NCBI GenBank assembly: GCA_026122225.1
Contig: JANEZZ010000728.1
Location: forward strand, 3,100,001 to 3,164,000
Direction: 5' to 3'
Length of the DNA: 64,000 nt
Source: Heloderma charlesbogerti
Lineage: Eukaryota; Chordata; Lepidosauria; Squamata; Helodermatidae
Shown here: piece by piece, positions 33,068 through 43,977 of the stretch
Layout: each line of letters begins with the position of its first letter
Position numbering within the stretch: the stretch's first letter is position 1
Program-made: the position numbers and the translations under genes
Notes under the pieces: model-generated
Told to the model about the DNA's origin: nothing
Databases searched by the model: none
The model's input: the letters and a program-made list of their open reading frames with translations, nothing else

Positions 33068-35095
33068 TCATAAGAACATAAGGAGGACCCTGCTGGATCA
33101 GACCAAGAATCCATTTATTCCAGCATTCTATTCACTCAGCGGCAACCACCTGCCTATAGGAACCCCATAAGCAGGACCTGGGTGCAACAGTCCTATCCTG
33201 CCCATATCCCCCAACAAATGGTGTACATAGGCATACTGCCTCTGATACTGAAAATAGCATATAGTCATCAGGCCTAGTAGCCATTGATAGCATTCTCCTC
33301 CAGGAATTTGCCTAACCCCCTTTCAGAGCCATCCAAATTGGTGGCTATCACTACATCCTGTGGTAGCGAATTCCATAGTTTAATTATGCGCTGTGTAAAG
33401 AAGTTTTACTGTCCTGAATCTCCCACCAATCAGCTTCATAGGATGACCCCGGGTCCTAGTATTTTGAGAGAAGGAGAAAAATGTATTTCTATCCAGATTC
33501 TCTACACCATGTATAATTTTGTACACTTCTTTCATATCTCCCTTTACCCTCCTTTTTTCCAAGCTAAACAATCCCAGCTGTTGTAACCTTCCCTAATAGG
33601 GGAGATGCTCCAGTCCCTTGATCATTTTAGTTGCCCTTTTCTGCACTTTTCCCAACTCTACAATATATTTTTTGGGGGTGTGTGTGACCAGAACTGTACA
33701 CAGTATTCTAAGTGTGGTCGCACCATAGATTCGTATAAAGGTGGTATGATATATTGGCAGTCTTATTCTTAATTTCTTTCCTAAGTATGCCTAATACGGA
33801 GTCCCCCCCCCCCTTTTTTTTTTTTTTTACTGCAGCCACACACTGGGTTGAAACTTTCATTGAGCTGTCCACCACAACCCCAAGATCTCTTTCTTGGTTG
33901 GTGAATGTTAGCTCTGATCCCATCCAGTTCTACCTAAAGTTGGGATTTTTTGCCCCAGTGTGTATCACTGTACACTTCTTACATTGAACTACATTTGCCA
34001 TTTAGATTCTCATTCTCTCAGTTTAGAGAGATCCTTTTGGAGCTCCTCACAATCCCTTTTTGTTTTAACCACCCGAAATAATTTGGTGTCATCAGCAAAC
34101 GTGGCCACTTCACTGCTCACTCCTAATTCCAGATCATTTATGAACAAGCTGAAAAGCATTGTTCCCAGTATAGATGCCTGTGGGACCCACTATTTACATC
34201 CCTCCATTGGGAGAATTTACCATTTATTCCTACTCTCTGCTTTCTGTTCTTTAAGGAACAATTCTATGGCCGCTAATCAGTGGCTAGACGGCCATAGGAA
34301 ACGTCGGTTTCCCAGAACTGACCTCGGAGCCCGTGCTCCGAGATCAGTTTCCTGAGAACCAACCTTTGTCCCCTCCTGCACTGCCTCGCAGGCAGCTTGG
34401 AACGACCCCGTGCTCTGTGCTCAGAAGAGAAGCACGGAGCGGTGAAAACGGGGCATTCCAGTGGGTGTTCTGGGGCGGGGAAGGTGGAAATGCTGATACG
34501 ACACATCCAATGTTTCGTCTGGCGGCTGTTTCCCCTGCTCCGCCTTCTCATGGCTAGACAGCTGAAATGGGCTGTCTAGCTGCAAATGCAGGGTGGCTTA
34601 AGCGCGGAGGGGAAGATCCCCTCTGTGCTTCTCCTGCCCTGCATTGGATAGGTGGTTGCCTCCGAGTTCAGACGCGGCCGCCTATCCTGGTAGTATTGTT
34701 CTCTCCATCAGTTACTGATCCATAAGAAAACCCTTGCTCTTATTCCATGACTGCTACATTTGCTCAAGAGTCTTTTGTGAGGGACTTTGTTAAAGCCTTT
34801 TGGAAGTCCAAGTAAACAATGTCTACCAGATCACCGCTGTCTACATGTTTACTGACACTCTCAAAGAACTCTAAAAGGTTAGTGAGACAGGACTTACCTT
34901 TGCCGAAGCCATGATGATTCTTTTTCAGCAGGGCTTGTCCTTCTATATGCTTTCTAATTTTATCTTTAATAATGCTTTCAACCAGTTTACCAGGAACAGA
35001 CATTAAGCTAACCGGCCTGTAATTTCCAGATCCCCCCTGGATGCCTTTTAAAAAATTGGTGTTACACTGGCCATCTTTCAGTCTTCTGGTACAAT
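33068..35095 (-). mobile_element. CR1-group LINE (second subfamily), 5'-truncated
   Basis: The 3' end is at 33068 (AGAACATAAGGAGGACCCTG on plus). In minus-strand order: VPGKLVESIIKDKIRKHIE (RT2) and YLDFQKA (motif A) near 34764-35003, a stretch with a FADDTK-like box near 34080-34110, SELTFTNQERDLGVVVD near 33860-33920, and FSLEKRRVKGDMKEVYKII near 33500-33570. The frame is broken many times, so it is older than the CR1 at 269-2300. A GC-rich element interrupts it at 34265-34690. Confidence 0.85.
34265..34690. mobile_element. GC-rich MITE nested in the CR1-group LINE
   Basis: The LINE text on the minus strand stops at about 34690 and resumes at about 34262. Between them lies GC-rich sequence with hairpins GGAGCCCGTGCTCCGAG and GTGGCTAGACGGCC/AGACAGCTGAAATGGGCTGTCTAG. 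The layout matches 32150-32605 and 51190-51472. Target duplication not resolved. Confidence 0.65.
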
Positions 35096-35547
35096 ATTAT
35101 ATAATTATTAACCCCTCATGCCCTGAACTCATCCGAAACAGAAACAGAATACTCAATGGAATGCCAACTTGGCATCCTGGGCCATTTCCGGAACATGAAC
35201 TAATGCCCGAAATGGATACTGGAATGTGGTTTCTGTGGAAGTTTTGTGGCTGTTTGCATCACTCTCATACAGTCACATGAGACTGATGAATTTGGTTGGT
35301 TTGTCTCTCTTGTAAGTTCTGGGCCATTGGACGGGTTATAGTCATTATGGGGTTAACAATGATATAATATTGAAAGTGTTTTGGTCCTAAAATATTGTTC
35401 TCAAGTGTCTCTAACACATACTATTATTTTTGGCATTTTTTTTTAAAATAAAGGTGCTGTTGCAGGTCGTTTTATTGTAACCCATTTCATTCCGGCTTGT
35501 ACACCCTCCATAGCAAATGTGCATAGGATTGCAAAATGCGAATTTAA

Positions 35548-35732
35548 AGTACATTATTTATTTATTTATTTATTTCATTTCTATACCGCCCAATAGCCGA
35601 AGCTCTCTGGGCGGTTCACAAAAACTAAAACCAAACAACACACAATAAAACAGTTTAAAAAATATAGAACATTAAAACCACAATATAACAATACAACCAC
35701 AATAAAACCTAGCAGCAGTACAGGAGTTTAAA
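35548..35732 (-). mobile_element. L2 3' UTR fragment with (TAAA)n tail
   Basis: Reverse complement of the L2 3' end at 29365-29548, including GGGCGGTATAGAAATG and ACCTAGCAGCAGTACAGGAG on the plus strand. Non-coding, strongly 5'-truncated. Confidence 0.9.
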
Positions 35733-36186
35733 AGTACATGCATGCATCATATTCAAATTGGCTATTAGCATCTATTCCACCATGTACGGATGTGGCAGAG
35801 ATAAGTCAAGAGAGAAAGCAAAAGGCCCATCCATGCTTCAAAGCAACTTGTGAGGTCTGTCGCTTTAAAATAGAATGAGGTAGCTTGCAGGGAAAGTTTA
35901 GGCAGTGATATTTCCTAATAGCATTTCATTGTATCAAGAAGAAATCAAGTATGAACATGCTTGAACCTATATGAAGAATCATTGTCAAATGATTTCTGAA
36001 TCATTTCAATGTGTTTTCTTGAGTTGAACTAACAACAACAACAAAAGCAAATACTGTGGGAGAACATTTTCTCTCTAAGGATTTGTATTTACTGTTTTTC
36101 CTGCCAGATTACAAAAGACTTATGACTGCTTCCTCCTTGTACTGGCTATTTTTAAAAAAAAAAATATGCACTTTAACAGATTTAGG

Positions 36187-36314
36187 ACACAATCCTATGC
36201 ATGTTTAGAGAAAAAATCCTACACCTTCCAGAATTCCCCAGGCAGCCATGCTGTCTGGGGAATACTGGGAGTTGTAGGGCTTTTTTTGTCTAGATATGCA
36301 TAGGATTGCGCTCT
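36187..36314. mobile_element. Palindromic MITE, full copy (GCAATCCTATGCATG ends)
   Basis: The left arm ACAATCCTATGCATGTTTAG with ATCCTACACCTTCCAGAATT mirrors the right arm ATACTGGGAGTTGTAGGGC and TATGCATAGGATTGCG around a central CCCCAGGCAGCCATGCTGTC stem. Half copies are at 13388, 23598, 24597, 45895, 47530 and 60157. Confidence 0.85.
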
Positions 36315-36644
36315 AATATTATTATAATTATAACCTTGACTACAACTAGCAGTCAAAAGGAAGGGGGAGGCAAAAAGTAATTTCATATTTAGTTTACCTA
36401 TAAAAGTATTTACTAGTCAACTTTTGGCCCCCCAAAACACCCCCCCAATGCAACATAAAAATTAAAACATATAAAAGAAACATAAAATATTATATTAAAC
36501 AAAAATATCATAAACAAATTAAAACAGGAAGAAAAATCTTTAAAAACAGAGAGCAGAATTAGATTTAAAACCACTTAAATGCAAGGCAAAACAAAAATGT
36601 TTTAATGGTGCACCGAATACTCAACAAGGAAAACTAAACTAAAC

Positions 36645-36713
36645 TGGCTGGCTGGGATATGCTGGGAGTTGTAGTCCAACACATCTGGAGGGCACCAGGT
36701 TGGGGACAGCTGG
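36645..36713. mobile_element. hAT-like MITE, half copy
   Basis: GGGAGTTGTAGTCCAACACA, then CATCTGGAGGGCACCAGGTT: right half of the family at 18257-18391. Confidence 0.8.
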
Positions 36714-36727
36714 CTTATATAGTCAAA

Positions 36728-36868
36728 ACCAGTGGTGGGCAGAATGTAGATCTCCACTGTTTTGGATCAACTCCCAGCATTTCTGACCATTGGCCATGCT
36801 GGCAGGGGCTTCTGAGAGCTGAAGTCCGAAACACCTAGAGACCTACCTTCTGCCTACCCCTGGTCAAA
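36728..36868. mobile_element. hAT-like palindromic MITE
   Basis: It begins AGTGGTGGGCAGAATGTAG and ends CTTCTGCCTACCCCTGG, with CCACTGTTTTGGATCAACTC paired to GAGCTGAAGTCCGAAACACC. Confidence 0.75.
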
Positions 36869-37039
36869 ACAGCACTACCCACACACAAGAGGAAGGTAGC
36901 AGCAATCATGGATGAACCCTGAGATTTGCAGAAATACAAACATATTTGGGGGCAAGGGGCAGGGGATGAGGACTGACGGAGGATAGGTTGGCTGGAACCC
37001 TGAACAGAAGCACTTCACAGTACAACATTTTGCTGTTGG

Positions 37040-37625
37040 TACCACTTGTAGCTAACTGAAAGTTGGACTTGAAATGAGAAGATCCCTGCTCAGCCACAGC
37101 TCCCCTGGGTGATCTTTAGCCAGTCACTGACCTGGTTCACATGATCACTGCAGCCCACTGTGGCTTATTTAGGGTTTATTTAAGCCACAGTGGGTTGCAG
37201 TACATGCCAATGGCCATTTTGAATATTTAAGCCATGGTGGGTAGTCACTGTGGTTTATCGTGTTGTCCAAACCCAACGAAGGTGGGTTGTTGTGTTTAAC
37301 AAATGCCCATACCCCTAAATCAGCCCATGGGTTGTAGTGGTTTGTTAACCATGCCAACAACCCTCACCAAGTTTGGATTACACAAGTTTGAATTAAGCCA
37401 CAGTGACCCCCCACCATGACTTTAATATACAAAACGGCCACTGGCACACACCGCAACCCACTGTGGTTTAAATAAGACAAAGTGGGTTGCCGTGATTGTT
37501 TGAACATGCCCACTGTCTGTCTCTCAGCCTAACTTCATTGCTGCTGTGACAACAGTATGAAAAAAAATCCCCATGTGTGTTGCTCTAAACTCCTTGGAAA
37601 AAAGTGGGATTCAAATTTTTAAAAA
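37040..37625 (+). mobile_element. CORE/MIR-like SINE split by a MITE
   Basis: The SINE body CCCTGGGTGATCTTTAGCCA stops at CACTG (37131) and resumes at about 37510 with TCTGTCTCTCAGCCTAAC and the 3' end GTGGGATTCAAATTTTTAA. CACTG occurs at both edges. Confidence 0.7.
37132..37506. mobile_element. Multi-hairpin snap-back MITE nested in a SINE
   Basis: It begins ACCTGGTTCACATGATCAC and ends GATTGTTTGAACATGCC. The interior has serial hairpins: AGCCCACTGTGGCTTATTTA against TAAGCCACAGTGGGTTGC, and AACCCAACGAAGGTGGGTT. Confidence 0.7.
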
Positions 37626-38089
37626 ATGTAAGCTTGCTATGTGTTTATTGTATCCATGGGTGTTTCAAGACAGCAAAGTGCTTCTGGGTTTTTGTTTTGT
37701 TTTGTTAAGGCTAATTTAGTGCAAGCCCTGTTAGGTGGCAGTTAAATATTATTTAATCATTAGAAATAAATAACTTGTTTTGTCTGTAAGCACCTGTGTT
37801 TCCCGCTTGGCTTTGCCCATGGAGTCTGGTACAGCTGGGCTCTGTTTTCTGTTTCCTAACACCTGCTGGAAGTTGACAAATTATTTCATATGCAGTCTCT
37901 TCCATCTTAGTCTTTGTCACTTGGAACCCTTTCTTAAATAATAATAAAAAAAAACAGGAGTAGGGTTGATAGACTAGTCAGGTGACTCAAGAATGGCCAA
38001 GTCAATCTGGTTGTCTGCACTGCAATCTGTGGTGGCAGCACCCAGAAAACAGGGGGTTTCCTTTTGGCCAAAAATACTCTTAGGGCTTC

Positions 38090-38468
38090 TCTACCCCCGG
38101 CTTTTATCTTGCTATCAAGATTGGTTACTCACAGAAGTTTGCAGGCCCTTTACATGACATCATCAACTTCCAGGGCCTCCCTTGTGCTTTGTGACCATTT
38201 CTGTGGTTTTATTTGTAAGGGGGAAAATGCACTACTTTTTAATGGCGGATTGAATTGCTCCACGTAATTCTGGAGTTGTGCTATAACCTCAGCTATACCA
38301 CAGTGCCATCTAGTGGCTGTATAATGAAACATATAGAACTTGCAGAGAAAGGAAATCCCCAGAAAAATATGGGGAAGTGTGTGTAAAGGGCCGATCTTAA
38401 TCCCACAAAGAATCTGGAAGCAGAAGCCCCAGTACAGTGGGATAAAAGGCCTGGTATAGAGAAGCCCT
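38090..38468. mobile_element. MITE with AGGGCTTCTCTA termini
   Basis: The start AGGGCTTCTCTACCCCCGGC and the end GCCTGGTATAGAGAAGCCCT are inverted repeats, perfect over the outer 12 bases. A related copy is at 61378-61755. Termini and 5' interior (TTTTATC, GAAGTTTGCAGGCCCTTTAC) relate it to the 13816 family. Confidence 0.88.
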
Positions 38469-38597
38469 CAGGCATCTTGAAGGAGCTGCTGTCAGCCGTC
38501 TCATTTGGTGCATGTGGATTGTCCACAGGTGGTGAGGTGAATCAAACTTGAGTGTAACTGGGTTTTTTTTGTTTTGTTTTTAGGGATTATTCAAGGT

Positions 38598-38712
38598 AGC
38601 CCTCCCCAACCTGGTGCCCTCCAGATGTTTGGGACTACAAAACAAAACCTGTCATCGTTGACTGTGGCTGATAGGAAATGTAGTTCAAAATATCTGGAGG
38701 GCATATGATGGC
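38598..38712. mobile_element. hAT-like palindromic MITE
   Basis: CCTCCCCAACCTGGTGCCCT, then CCAGATGTTTGGGACTACAA, pairs with GAAATGTAGTTCAAAATATC and TGGAGGGC. Confidence 0.8.
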
Positions 38713-39078
38713 ATATTGCTGCATGTGCTCTGATAAGGGAGAGGGCTTTGAAAAAGCTGTTTTTGTTACTGTTGTTTTTGTTGTTGAACATTATGTATAT
38801 TCACATCAGCACTGGTACAACCAGCATTACTTTAATTAAAAAAACCTAAACACTGGCAGCACTGAAACTGACAAGGCTTTCCGCAATCTTACCAGTTTCA
38901 CCAGAAGGCAGAGAAGATACACCATAAAGAGAAAAGTGGAAAGGTGGAGTTACAGATGGTCACCTATCATGTCACTGACTACTCCTATGCCCCGAGGCAA
39001 TAATGCTACTCTGTAAATACCAGAAAGCTTTGTGCTGCAATTGTGCTAGAAGGAAGGTCTAAATATGGATACAAACCA

Positions 39079-39137
39079 ACGAAGAAGAAGAAGAAGAAGA
39101 AGAAGAAGAAGAAGAAGAAGAAGAAGAAGAAGAAGGA
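39079..39137. repeat. (GAA)n array, ~19 units
   Basis: Pure GAA/AAG run with mirror symmetry. The duplicate copy A has only imperfect TTCTGC triplets at 17171-17200. Confidence 0.97.
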
Positions 39138-40257
39138 GAGACACTGAGGAGAAAACAGAAATGCAGCGGTTTAGGAACAATGTTGTCAGGATTTGCAGGA
39201 ATAAATGAATAAACAAACAGTGTCAATAGTAGAGAAAAATGCTATTGATAACGTACCCCATATGGGAAGCCCAATCGCCTGTAGTGACTGATCATACTTA
39301 GAAAGTGCTGCTGGGGCTCTCAGCTTCAATGTTTCATTTCTGTGTGTGCTAGTGAGCCTTCCTATGTGGAAGGTTGGTTCCCCACTTGGATGGTTCCCCA
39401 CTTAGTTGCCACTGCTAGTACAGGATGTTCAAACAAACTTCTCCACACATGTCCCCAACACATGGAAGGGGAAGCAGGATTTTGCCTCTTCCCCCAACAC
39501 CTGTGTACCTCCTGGCTGCATGTCCCCAATGTCTGAAAAGGAATGTCTAATGCACATATCAAGGCACACCGACAGCAGTTTGGTGGTGCGGATGGCGAAC
39601 ATGGTCCCAATATCTGCTTCTCAGGCTGGCATTCATTTGACTGCCCCTTTTAAATAGTGTCAATCCTGTAATGACGTTAATGGTTAAAAATGAATTTGGT
39701 TGTAGTGTAGATGGTGTTGGAAAAGTAACCACAACTAAATGTTGAAGCCATGTAGTGTTAAGTGATTCAGACTATAGCTTTACTTTAAGGAGCAGCAAGA
39801 AAGGAAGAGAAAGCTGTGATTCTTTTCCTAGGACTACTGGAACTTTGGGAAATAGAAGATCCTTTCAGAGCTGAGAGGGTGAATTGGCTAGAAGTCCTAG
39901 TTTGTAATTAGTTTGAAAGCAAACCATATGCCTTTGTGTACTTCAGTGAATAAAGGTCAGAAGAATCACACTGCATCAGGGTGGCATAACTAGTTATCAC
40001 ACGACCTTTAAAAATGTTATGGACAAATTAAATAAGGTACAGTGAAATTAATGTTTAACAGATTAATTCTTGATCTTTGGTGTTCTTAATTTCCTAGACT
40101 TAAAAATAAATATATTTTTGTGTGCCAGTAAATTCCTGCTGCAAAATCAAATCAAGAGATGGAGCAAAGCCAGATATCTTGAAGTCTAGCATTACCACCA
40201 TAGCGTTGCCTTTGTGTTATTCACATATTTGTTTATTAGAATAATTTATATCCTGCC

Positions 40258-40268
40258 ATTCTTCTAAT
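40258..40268. repeat. BovB target-site duplication, left
   Basis: ATTCTTCTAAT, identical to 43484-43494. Confidence 0.95.
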
Positions 40269-43200
40269 CATGGATCACTGCCTTGTTGTGGCGAAGGGGC
40301 TTGCGTAACTCAGTGAAGCCATAAGCTATGCCATGCAGGGCCACCCAAGACGGACAGGTCATGGCAGAGAGTTCTGACAAAATGTGGTCCACTGGAGAAG
40401 GAAATGGCAACCCACTCCAGTATTCTTGCCAAGAAAACCCCATGGAACGTAACACAAGGCTAAAAGGTATGACGCCGGAAGATGAGCCCCTCAGGTCGGA
40501 AGGTGTTCAATATGCTACTGGGGAAGAGCAGAGGGTATTTCCAAGTAGCGCCAGAAAGAGTGAAGCGGCTGGGCCAAACCCGAAAGGACACTCAGCTGTG
40601 GATGTGTCTGGTGGTGAAAAGAAAATCCGATGCTGTAAAGAACAATATTGTTTAGGAACCTGGAATGTCAGATCAATGAATCAAGGTAAGCTGGAGGTGG
40701 TCAAACATGAGATGGCAAGATTGAACATCGACATCTTGGGAATCAGCGAACTAAAATGGACAGGCATGGGCGAATTTAATTCAGGTGACCATCATATCTA
40801 CTATTGTGGGCAAGAATCCCACAGAAGAAATGGAGTAGCACTCATAGTCTACAAAAGGGTGGGAAAAGCAGTACTGGGGTACAATCTTAAAAATGATAGA
40901 ATGATCTCAGTACGAATCCAAGGCAAACCATTCAACATCACAGTAATTCAAGTCTATGCCCCAACCACTGAGGCCGAAGAAGCTGAGGTTGATCGGTTCT
41001 ATGAAGACCTACAACACCTTCTAGAACTAACACCAAAAAAAGATGTCCTCTTCATCATAGGGGATTGGAATGCTAAAGTAGGAAGTCAAGAAATCACCGG
41101 GATAACAGGCAGGCATGGCCTTGGTGTACAAAATGAAGCAGGACAAAAGCTAATAGAGTTTTGCCAAGAGAACATGCTGATCATAGCAAACACTCTTTTC
41201 CAACAGCACAAGAGGCGACTCTACACATGGACGTCACCAGATGGTCAATATCGAAATCAGATTGATTATGTCCTTTGCAGCCAAAGATGGAGAAGCTCTA
41301 TACAGCCAGTAAAAACAAGACCTGGAGCTGACTGTGGCTCAGATCATGAGCTGCTTCTTGCAAAATTTCGGCTTAAATTGAAGAACGTCGGGAAAACCAC
41401 TAAACCGTTCAGGTATGACCTAAATCATATCCCTGATTAATATACAGTGGAGGTGAGGAACAGATTTCAGGGATTAGACCTGATAGACAGAGTGCCTGAG
41501 GAACTATGGACGGAGGTCCGTAACATTGTTCAGGAGGCAGCAACGAAATCCATCCCAAAGAAAAAGAAATGCAAGAAAGCAAAGTGGCTGTCTGATGAGG
41601 CTTTACAAGTAGCTCACGAAAGAAGGGAAGCGAAAAGCAAGGGAGAAAGGGGAAGATATAGCCAACTGAATGCAGAGTTCCAGAGAATAGCAAGGAGAGA
41701 CAAGAAGGCCTTCTTAAATGAACAATGCAAAGAAATCGAGGAAAACAACAGAATGGGAAAGACTAGAGATCTCTTCAAGAAAATTGGAGATCTCAAGGGA
41801 ACGTTTTGTGCAAAGACGGGCATGATAAAGGACAAAGAAGGCAGGGACCTCACAGAAGCAGATGAGATTAAGAAGAGGTGGCAAGAATACACAGAAGAAC
41901 TATACAGGAAAGATCTGAATGTCCCTGATAGCCATGATAGTGCGGTCACTGAACTTGAGCCGGACATCCTCGAGAGTGAAGTCAAGTGGGCCTTAGGAAG
42001 CATTAGTAACAACAAAGCTAGCAGAGATGACAGTATTCCAGCCGAGCTATTTAAAATCCTAAAAGATGATGCTGTTAAAGTGCTGCATTCAATATGCCAA
42101 CAAATCTGGAACACTCAACAGTGGCCACAAGACTGGAAAAGGTCAGTTTACATTCCAATTCCAAAGAAGGGCAATGCCAAAGAGTGTTCAAACTACCGCA
42201 CCATTGCGCTCATTTCACATGCCAGCAAGGTGATGCTCAAAATCCTACAAGCTAGGCTTCAGCAGTATGCGAACCGAGAACTACCGGAAGTACAAGCTGG
42301 GTTTAGAAGAGGCAGAGGAACTAGAGATCAAATCGCCAACATTCGCTGCATCATGGAGAAAGCAAGAGAATTCCAGAAAAATGTCTATTTCTGCTTCATT
42401 GACTACGCTAAAGCCTTTGATTGTGTGGATCACAACAAACTGTGGCAAATTCTTAAAGTGATGGGAGTACCAGACCACCTTACCTGTCTCCTGAGAAACC
42501 TGTACGAGGGTCAAGAAGCAACAGTAAGAACCAGACATGGAACAACCGATTGGTTCAAAATTGGGAAAGGAGTACGACAAGGCTGCATATTGTCGCCCTG
42601 CTTATTTAACTTATATGCAGAGTACATCATGAGAAATGCCGGGTTGGATGAATCAGAGGTCGGAATTAAGATTGCTGGGAGAATTATCAACAACCTCCGA
42701 TATGCAGACGATACCACCCTAATGGCAGAAAGCGAAGAGGATCTAAAGAGCCTCTTGTTGAGGGTGAAAGAGGAGAGTGCAAAAGCTGGTTTGAAACTCA
42801 ACATTAAAAAAACGAAGATCATGGCATCTGGCCCCATCACTTCCTGGCATATAGAAGGGGAAGAAATGGAAGCAGTGACAGATTTTACTTTCTTGGGCTC
42901 CAAGATCACCGCAGACGGTGACTGTAGCCATGAAATTAAAAGACACTTGCTCCTTGGGAGGAAAGCTATGGCCAACCTAGACAGCATAGTAAGAAGCAGA
43001 GACATCACCTTGCCGACAAAGGTCCGTCTAATCAAAGCTATGGTTTTCCCAGTAGTAATGTATGGCTGTGAGAGCTGGACTATAAGGAAGGCTGAGCGCT
43101 GAAGAATTGATGCTTTCGAACTGTGGTGCTGGAGAAGACTCTTACGAGTCCCCTGGACTGCAAGGAGGTCAAATCAGTCCATCCTAAAGGAAATCAACCC

Positions 43201-43483
43201 GGAGTGCTCATTGGAAGGACAGATACTGAAGCTGAAGCTCCAATATTTTGGCCACCTAATGCGAAGAGAAAACTCCCTGGAAAAGACCCTGATGCTGGGC
43301 AAGACTGAAGGCAAAAGGAGAAGGGGACGGCAGAGGATGAAATGGCTAGATAGCATCACGGATGCAATGAATATGAACTTGAGCATGCTCCGGGAGAGAG
43401 CGCAGGACAGGAAGGCCTGGCGTGCTATGGTCCATGGGGTCACGAAGAGTCGGACACGACTGAACGACTGAACAACAACAACA
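40269..43483 (+). mobile_element. BovB (RTE) LINE, nearly full length
   Basis: A 3215-bp element with the BovB 5' UTR (CATGGATCACTGCCTTGTTG, then GGCGAAGGGGCTTGCG), one long ORF, and a 3' end CGACTGAACGACTGAACAAC with a CAA-repeat tail. It is bounded by a perfect 11-bp target duplication. RTE elements insert by target-primed reverse transcription and mobilise some SINEs. The insertion lies in copy B of the inverted duplication; copy A shows no BovB at the matching point near 16050. Confidence 0.97.
40328..43471 (+). pseudogene. BovB endonuclease-reverse transcriptase ORF, two stops
   Basis: A single frame of about 1047 codons is interrupted only twice: TAA at 41438-41440 (residue 371, just after IPD) and TGA at 43100-43102 (CGA in the copy at 1-4493, a CpG-type change). 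Residues: N-terminal extension 1-107; endonuclease 108-345 with GTWNVRSMN, ISELKW (136-144 region), GDWNAKVG (246) and GSDHELL (337-343); RT with SVYIPIPKKG, DYAKAFDCVDH near 695, GVRQGCILSPCLFN and YADDTT at 792; then LWCWRRLL and YFGHLMRR to the end. All key catalytic residues that I can see are kept. The start at 40328 is the first in-frame ATG after the UTR. Confidence 0.95.
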
Positions 43484-43494
43484 ATTCTTCTAAT
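43484..43494. repeat. BovB target-site duplication, right
   Basis: ATTCTTCTAAT, directly after the CAA tail. Confidence 0.95.
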
Positions 43495-43977
43495 GAAATC
43501 AGTGCACAGGGCAGTTTATTTTTTTTTTAAAAGCCACAGTAGAACATTAAACAACTATGGTATCATGAAACATTACTTGGTATTGTACTGGAAAAGGTGT
43601 ACAAATTATTAGAACAAAGCCTTGGAATGCTTGGGTCAATCTACATGAAGTTCTTGAAAAATCCTTTATATTATTTAGGGATGGCAGAGAATTCTGCCAC
43701 GGGCTCCAATGAGGCCAGATTCTTAGAATCTCCCGGAGTCCGCGGCGGAATGACTCACCTCCGCCACCTAGGAGAATCCGCACGGGCCAGATCCTACCTG
43801 CTGCCGTCCGTCCGCCCACTGCCGTTTGTCCTACCCGCTGCTGCCTGTCTTTGGACGCAAATGGCGTCTGGTGTAGCGGACACCATTTGCGTCCCTGCCT
43901 TTTGCCTTGATAGGCTACGTAAAGATTTACATAGCCTATCATGGCAAAGAGCAGGGACGCAAATGGCATCCACTACA

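Larger units (their letters stand above)
37060..43620. repeat. Inverted duplication, copy B
   Basis: Reverse-complement counterpart of 15930-19020. It is longer because it holds the MITE at 38090-38468, the hAT-like MITE at 38598-38712, an expanded GAA array and the BovB at 40269-43483. Copy A lacks all of these at the corresponding points. Confidence 0.83.
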
